Positions 57,628 through 64,000 of a stretch of DNA of 64,000 nucleotides are shown here, one piece after another. A model generated the notes under the pieces. That model saw only the letters and a program-made list of their open reading frames with translations, was not told the DNA's origin and made no database searches. This stretch comes from Chelonoidis abingdonii (Eukaryota > Chordata > Testudines > Testudinidae), in NCBI RefSeq assembly GCF_003597395.2, contig NC_133770.1, positions 200,043,866-200,107,865 of the forward strand, in the 5' to 3' direction. The position numbers and the translations under genes were made by a program. Position 1 is the first letter of the stretch; each line of letters opens with the position of its first letter.

Positions 57628-59300
57628 GACCCCTTTTCCCCTCTGTGCTTTTGAAACTTGCAGTTTGATACAAAAAAGGTGTTATAAATTTAATCCTATT
57701 ACTTTAAAAAGGAGGCATTTGATACTGTGGATGAGGAGGAGCTAATATATTGTACTAACCCCACAACAGGGTGTCACTGTGAGAGTGTCTCAGCCCCTAG
57801 ATGCCCATCTAAAAAGAAGGGCTTACTGGGGCAACTGGGCCCAATGAGGCTGTCCTTTCTTGGAAAGGGGTAATTTAGGTCTGTTCTGTAGTTTCCTGCA
57901 TCCAGAACCCAATCTCCTGTGCACTGGTGTTGGTCTGCACCATCCTCCTTTTGCTGAGGCCTGCAGAAGCCTCATGCCTCCTGTTTGAAGGCCACTCCCC
58001 AATATCCTGCGGCTACTGTTGGCCCTCTCAAAGCAGTCTGTTTCCTGGCTGGGCCCCAAGGTTTTCACAAAGATCTTTGTCTCAACTCTCAGGTTATCTT
58101 GCTTCCTAGACTTCTCTCTGCAGCCATCTCCCAGGCTGGTGTATCTGGCTTGCTGCTCCACCCTCACATGCAATCTTCTAGCTCTGTACTTGATCCTGAT
58201 CCCCTCTGCCCCAGGCTATAATTTTCTTTTCTAGTCATTAGGACACATTGAGTCCTCTATTGTCTAGATACTCAACAGGATAAGTGTCCTCTACTTGCAA
58301 GATTCTTTACTTCTAGCTCATTCTTGAAAGGTAGCCATTAATACCCCAGCACCAGAATAGGTTAAACATTTTTCAGTGAAAAAAAATTACGTCCTTAGAT
58401 GTTTCATAGCCACTGTCTCATAAATTTCACTGGAGGGAAGCATAGATAAAACACTCTAAGCATAGATAAATATCTGAGTTAATCTGTGCTGAAGGAGCCC
58501 AATAATCAGCACTAACTATGAGCTCTTTAGTGGAGGAGAGATTCCAGGAGCATTAGAAATACTTAAGCATCTACAATGACTTTTGGATGGACTTTCCATG
58601 AGCAGATACATTCGAGAAAGAGGCAGCAGCTGGATCAGACCCTGTTTTCACATAGCTAAAAAATCACCTTAATGCTAGAAAATTCACTCTCCTGCTGTTG
58701 CTGCTATATTTTCCACAGCACAAAACCCAGAAGTGGCTCTGTTCTTGGTAATTGTCTCCACTCCAGACAAAAAATATAAAATAGGATAAATAGGATAAAA
58801 TATAAAATAGTTCAGGTGACCTGGGAGAACTGCAGTAGCTGTGTGAGGATAGGTCTCCAGCCTGAGCTTTGCCACGCAGTTCATTCACACAGCATCTCTC
58901 CAGTTAACTGGTGCTAAGTCGCACTTCCACCAGTGACTCAGGCATGAGATCTGAATCCCTAAGGCATATGCACATCAGCTGTTCTCTGCCAAGAAAAGTA
59001 ACATCAATTTCCAGTTGAGAACTGCTGAGAGGCACTAAAGGAAGGGAAAAGTCCAAGCTCTGTTCTGAGTATGTGAAAGAAGATCAGTTTAGGGCTAAAA
59101 AAAAGATTTTGTTAAGCCTGACTACAGTCTTGGCTGGTACAGGGAAAGAGAGAAGATAAGGATTAAAGGAAGAAATGAGGGCATGGAAAATTGAAGAGGC
59201 CAGAAGGGGACATTCTGACACACACAAAAAGACATGAGGACTGGACAGAGGACAAGGGGGACAGAGAGAAGGAGGATGGGGACTGTAGAAAAGACATAAC
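57628..59300. other. Intergenic; possible LTR-derived block 57770-58230
   Basis: 57770-58230 is CT-rich with open frames on both strands up to 116 codons and no motif; it may be an old retroelement. A short AT tandem (GGATAAATAGGATAAAATAT) lies at 58780-58810. Nothing else is recognised. Confidence 0.4.
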
Positions 59301-59313
59301 AGTAATTTTTTAA

Positions 59314-59502
59314 AAAGCAACAAAGAGTCCTGTGGCACTTTATAGACTAACAAATATATTGGAGCATGAGCTTTCGTAAATATTCACCTCCAAAACATTT
59401 GCTCCAAAGCATTTGTTAGTCTAGAAGATGCCACAGGACTCTTTGTTGCTTTTTACAGATCCAAACTAACACAGCTACCCCTCTGATACTTGACACCAGG
59501 CA
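59314..59502 (+). mobile_element. Penelope-like foldback, second copy
   Basis: The left arm (AAAGCAACAAAGAGTCCTGT, ATAGACTAACAAATATATTG, GAGCATGAGCTTTCG) recurs as reverse complement in the right arm (59392-59455), about 85% matching by eye. The tail CAGCTACCCCTCTGATACTT closes the right side. AGTAATTTTTTAA (59301-59313) and AGTAATTTCTTAA (59503-59515) are a 13-bp duplication with one mismatch. Only the CGAAAGC part of the hammerhead-like core remains in the left arm. The size of the duplication fits target-primed retrotransposition rather than hAT transposition. Confidence 0.75.
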
Positions 59503-59515
59503 AGTAATTTCTTAA

Positions 59516-60999
59516 TGACTTACAATATTATACTGATATTTATTTTTCCAGTGGGACTCGCTGTCATCACCATCCCCTACATTAGGGATACAGAGGGAAG
59601 GAGGAGGATGTATGATTTTGGTTTGCCATGTTCCCTGCAGTGGATTCACAAAATAATAGAATCAGCTGCTTTTATTTGAAAAAAAAAAGCTACAAAGATT
59701 TCAAAGATTAAAAAATGAATTCCCTGAAGAAAAAGAACTCAGAAGTTCAGGAGAAGTTTTAAGCCTTAGGAAAGTTAGATGCTGAAACACAGCAGGAGCT
59801 GCAGAATACATGGACTCTTAAGATTTATTTTATTTTCTAAGTTCAGGAAAAACAAAAAGTCGGTAAAAGTAGATTTCATTCCTGCTGAAAATAGCATTTG
59901 AAAATGTTTGACTTGAAATCTCCTGGGTGGCACTGCAAACATAGATAAATATCTAAGTTAATCGGTGAAAGTCAGTTCTGTCATACCATTGCAATTCATA
60001 AAGCACAAACAAGTAGAAAATGGCTGAGAACTTCAAAATTGGATGGTAACAGACCTTGAATGCCTGTGATTACTGAACCTTGCACTATTCCAAACAAAGA
60101 GAGCTCTCAGCTGTGCTTGTAGCTATTTCCTTTGTTTCCGAGTGTCTCAGTAAAGGTTCTAGGCTTCAGAGTGACGCGTAGATGGAGTGTCAGTTCTGAA
60201 ATCTTATCTAAATTATATCCCTACAATACTGTCCAAACTCATTGTCAGAGTATAATTAACAAGAGGGAAAGGGGTAGAACTGTGGCCTTTACCAGACACA
60301 GAGCAGAGAGCAGAGACTAATAATGCAGAAGAATTACAAACAGAAAAGAAAAGAAATAGGGGAGGGGGAGATCTTGCAGATTTGAAACATATGCAGTTAC
60401 ATATTAATGATGACATCTGTTATGTACTGCCTAGAGTTCCCTTAACCACGGAATGTTACAAAACCACTGTCAAGAGATTTTCAAAGCTTCCATTAATTTG
60501 TGATGGCAGTAAATAGCAAAGAGGGTGTTAATGCTTACTAGTGCTCAAGCAGTCAATTTCTGGCTATTTTTCATTTGGATTCTTTGTAAACTCTCACTGC
60601 TGTTTACTCAAACAGATCACTGCATACAGCCAGAAAGCAGACTTTTTGTTATAAGACATCTGAGATTGGTGGAGCAGACACCTCTCAGCTCTATACTCAG
60701 AACTAATTTTGTGAACTAGAATCAGGCCTACTCTACAAAGGGGCCCATGCCTGAAATGCCTCTTGAGTGGTGCATAGATTAAATGCTTATACAAATGCCC
60801 TTTGTAAACTCAACATTGTGAAAGTTATGGCTGTAATGGAGAAAAGCATGTGTCCCCCAATGGTTTGTGTAAAAGAAAAAAAGCATGGAAACAGTCAGAA
60901 TGGGGATTAGCATCACCAACAGGAGTTGGCATGTACAAATAAAGACTCCAGATCCTTTCAAATTCCACTGGTGTTGGTGCAGCACTACTTTCAGAATCA
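59516..60999. other. Intergenic, nothing recognised
   Basis: No recognisable gene, RNA or named repeat. A short A-run lies at 59678-59688. Confidence 0.45.
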
Positions 61000-61910
61000 G
61001 CGAGTGTTTATTAGCCCCTGACACTGACTGCACCACACTAAGGTGGGGCAGAGTTTGTCTATGGCTTACTCAGGAAGGACATCTCTGCTTTATGGTGGGG
61101 GGGGGGGAGGAAGAATGTCAGAAACTTCTGTAAAAAAGGTGCATGGTGATCAGCTTTGCAGTAATAACTCACCCTCCCCTCTCCCCCACATGCCCCGAAA
61201 CATGAGATCCTAAGGGGATAAAGGTATGAAACCTGGGTGGGGCAAGTCTCTTTGCTCCATGCAGTGAGGAAGCCAGAATCCACCATCTCACCCCTAGTGG
61301 AGGCGAATGGCAGGCTGGGTTAGGACCTGCTGTGGGCATTATGCTAATTGCTCCTCTTAAATGGGAGCTGGGAAGGAATTTTTCCTGCACCACCAGAATT
61401 GGCTTTGGTGGAGTGAGGTTTTTTTCGCCTTCCTATCAGTGGGTGTGAAGGAGGATCTTTTCTGGTGAGAAGAAAAGGTGGTAGGCCATATGACCCAACT
61501 TATTTTGTAAGGTTGGGTGGATGATCAGTGAAGGTACTCCATAGGGAAGGCAGCCAGTGACCAGATAAATGGCCTGGTAAAGGACTTAAAAGGAGATACT
61601 GGATAAAGGAACAGAATGGGGGAAGGGGTTGGGGACTCCTCTGATTGGTGTGGCAAGGAGCTAACTCCCTTCTTCCTCCCCCCACACCCCGTTCTCATAG
61701 CCCTCCTTAACCCTCTTACAAGGGTGGTGGATGGTAAGGTCCAAGCCCTGGGTCGGCTTGGAGACCTGGATGGAAACAAAGGGAGGCCGGTGGAAGCCCC
61801 AGAGAATTGATTTGACAGCTCCTTTCTCTGCTGCATCCAGGTGGATGCACCAGAGCACCTGGCTCACCATGTATGGCCCCTCTCATGAAATCTCACTCCA
61901 GATAAGAAAC
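61000..61910. repeat. Unclassified GC-richer interspersed repeat
   Basis: The texture changes to GC-richer, transposon-like DNA. GAGCTGGGAAGGAATTTTTC followed by CACCAGAATTGGCTTTGGTG (61365-61410) is wording I associate with turtle retroelements, but I cannot name the family. Apparent open frames here (up to 103 codons, both strands) have no motif. A poly-G run lies at 61096-61107. Confidence 0.35.
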
Positions 61911-63307
61911 ACTTAGTGTTTTACAATCATTACTCATTTGTTAGTATTTCTACTAAGTGGCTCAGGGTCTTGAATCCCTGCTGGAGCCTCAATGTCCTTT
62001 AACTTTCCATTCACACACTAACACCTAAAACAAAAATAATATTTTACATTTTAAAAAACCCTATAATTATATGTGAGCTAGAAAAAGTGAGCACCAATGA
62101 AGTGTTGAACTCTTTTTTGGAGCTTTTCGTCTGCCAAAAATTAAATATTTTGACTTTTCATCTTGAATTGGGATGAAAAAATAAAAAATATGTACCTATC
62201 AGAATTTCCCACAGGACAGAAATTTCAGTTTTCAGCCAGCTATCCTTTCCACCTTTGCAGATGAGGGAGGGGAATGGAATCTCCAAAAACGAAAGTGACT
62301 GAGATGATGTGAGGCCACAAGTTTGTCATGTCCCACCAGGCACACATATCCCCTTGCTCTGGAACCCCAGTTTTGAAGTGTCCAAATGTAATCAGGGAAG
62401 GTGCAGGGGCCTTATGTATGCCCTACCTACCCTTGAAATCCATTGACCTGGGAGTTTATTTTAAAAATGTATTTATTTGATCCTCCTTCAGATTCTTCAA
62501 TATTTTCCCTCCACCTTTGTCCATTCACTCAGTTCCTTGTTTCAGTCCTGTCTTATTGCCAGCTTTAGCCCTTTTCCAGCCTGTTAGCAACATACCCTTT
62601 CTCCCTGCTCCATTCCCTCTCCCCACACCTCACGCCTGAGACTCACATTCTCATCTGTCTCTGGAAAAAGAAAAGCAACTTCACTGAGCCTGCTGCTAAC
62701 AGCAGAATTCTAAACGGTGTAGTTATAGTTCTGTGTTCGTGAAAAGAAATCTCTGCCTTAGGTAGCAATTGAAAGAAGCTTGGCAAGCTGAATATAGCTC
62801 ACAACTGGCATTTGTCCAGATCACAGAAGCACCATAGAAGTTTATTGTAATTGATTTTGCTGAACAGAAGCATAGTTTTGCAGGTCAGGACTCAGGTGCA
62901 CTGGCAGAACCATATCTGGAAGCTTGCACAAAAACCCGCTTGCTCTTGACCTGGCTCTAACCAGGGGTACAGTGTCAGTTTCATAAGCACTACAAGTCAC
63001 TGGGAATGTCAAAGCATTCAGGGATGTTTTGCATGCTTCAAATAATTCTCTCTGTTATTTTGAAGGATTCAGGGTAGGAAGGAAAAACAAACAGTTTCCA
63101 AAGAGCTCTCAACAGAAATACAAATAGTCACTGACATTACAGCTGCCAAATCTTGTGTATAGAAAACAGATCTTGTTCTTGTGTTTTCAGTTGCCCCCTT
63201 GCCAAAGCTGATCACATTAATAGAAACAGGGATTCTATCCAGACTATTTACTGCATTCTGACTCGTAATTGCCATCAAGTTTCTATACAGCAGTTGCAAT
63301 TGCTCAC
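61911..63307. other. Intergenic; AT-rich foldback-like repeat at 62085-62215
   Basis: 62085-62215 resembles the AT-rich family at 7434 and 38235 (TTGGAGCTTTTCGTCTGCCA, ATTTCAGTTTTCAGCCAGCT). The rest shows no recognisable gene or repeat. Confidence 0.4.
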
Positions 63308-63464
63308 TTTCCGTGTTTTAAGCTCTTCATTCCTCTGCTGTTCCCCTCCTCCCCCCATGGATTTAAAAATATGTTCTTCAAAGTTCTTTTCAGCATCAGC
63401 TGATGTTTCATGGATCATGGAGGAGAATGAACTTTCCTTTTTAGAACTAGTGTCATTTCCACTA
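63308..63464 (-). CDS. Possible internal exon of an unidentified gene (157 bp)
   Basis: The minus strand has the layout of an internal exon. Upstream (63465-63530) is a T-rich tract ending GTTTAACACCTTGATCAG, with TTTAAC as a plausible branch point. The open stretch then runs without stop to a donor-like AAA/GTGAGC at 63308/63307. It encodes 52 codons plus one leading base, so the flanking introns would be phase 2 and phase 0. The product is polar and helix-prone: SGNDTSSKKESSFSSMIHET near the start, then EKNFEEHIF, a Gly run and EQQRNEELKTRK. I do not recognise the protein. No neighbouring exon is visible, and a chance frame cannot be excluded. Confidence 0.35.
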
Positions 63465-64000
63465 CTGATCAAGGTGTTAAACAAAAAATAAATATGTGCA
63501 GTAAAAAAAACAGCAACAAAAACAGTTCTGTATTTGGATGACTAATTATCAATGCTTCATAAGTCTCTAGAACTGTTGGAATCAAACATTTTATTTTTGG
63601 CTGTTTGTTTAACTTCTATCTTTATGAAATATTTTGCCTTGGTTTAAACACACGCCCATTATCTTGCTATAGTTTGATTATTTTTTGCTTGCTTTTGAAA
63701 ATACTTTTTTTTTTTTTTTGGTTTTTACTGTCAGGTACTTCACAATGTCTGACAATAGGATGCTGGGCTCTTCTTTTTTCCTGCTGTTCACAGTAACAGA
63801 AAAGTGTCTGCAGAAAACCTATCGTCATTCTCCATGGAGTAGCCATCTGGTGCAGTGAGAATAAGCAAATGGTACAGTATATCAGCAGTATTTAACAGAC
63901 TGATACAACAGAAATACAAGTTCTGTTCACATGATGCTAAGCTTCTTCAAACACCTTTTATTTTTGGGGGGAGGAAGGGGCATGTGTTAATGTGTTTTAT
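63465..64000. other. Non-coding, nothing recognised
   Basis: Includes the putative intron upstream of the candidate exon, a T13 run at 63707-63719 and otherwise plain AT-rich sequence. Confidence 0.4.

Noticed and set aside
1..64000. CRISPR array, operon, riboswitch or bacterial insertion sequence
   Set aside because: Composition, repeats and lack of dense coding mark the window as vertebrate; no regularly spaced repeats were seen.

Overview
This window reads as non-coding vertebrate DNA, most likely from a turtle (Testudines) or a closely related archosauromorph. The sequence is AT-rich, CpG-poor and full of eroded transposon copies. Families recognised by eye are a CR1 LINE with its ORF2 tail, L3-type CR1 tails, foldback elements with a hammerhead-ribozyme-like core (Penelope-like), several LTR families starting TGTGATGGGG or TGTCATAAAC, hAT-type MITEs, a MIR-like core-SINE and many short palindromic repeats. 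This mix is typical of turtles. The species call is inference from repeat types, not a database match. No host gene could be identified. One possible 157-bp internal exon lies on the minus strand near the right end (63308-63464).

Layout. 0-19 kb: LINE fragments (814-2170, 5333-5767), a hAT-like MITE (8188-8576), foldbacks, an LTR start cut by a 100-N assembly gap (16725-16824), a tRNA-like foldback and a MIR. 19.2-26.9 kb: an LTR fragment, then about 0.9 kb of anomalous CpG-rich sequence, then the main feature, a degraded Ty3/gypsy retrotransposon (20572-26857) with two LTRs, a primer-binding site, a Gag zinc knuckle and aspartic protease, integrase, reverse transcriptase/RNase H remnants and a polypurine tract. 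Its integrase lies upstream of reverse transcriptase, the inverted order that defines the Gmr1-like lineage. 27-46 kb: solo LTRs with near-perfect 5-bp target duplications (30061-30724 and 44797-45443), a longer LTR (36142-about 37125), and three hAT-type MITEs with perfect 8-bp duplications. One of these MITEs carries an internal minisatellite and one a large palindrome. 46-51 kb: two more hAT MITEs. 51-55.4 kb: AT-rich DNA with few recognisable repeats. 55.4-64 kb: LTR-like sequence with a nested Penelope-like foldback (56391-56547), a second such foldback (59314-59502), and the candidate exon.

Only the retrotransposon has parts that work together. Gag/protease, integrase and RT/RNase H would have been translated from one LTR-driven RNA primed by a host tRNA. 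This copy is broken by stops and frameshifts. Parts of it (about 21.3-22.1 kb and 24.0-26.2 kb) and the 19.4-20.6 kb block also look like poorly polished long-read sequence, so some of the damage may be technical. Long-open frames elsewhere have no recognisable homology and are probably chance.
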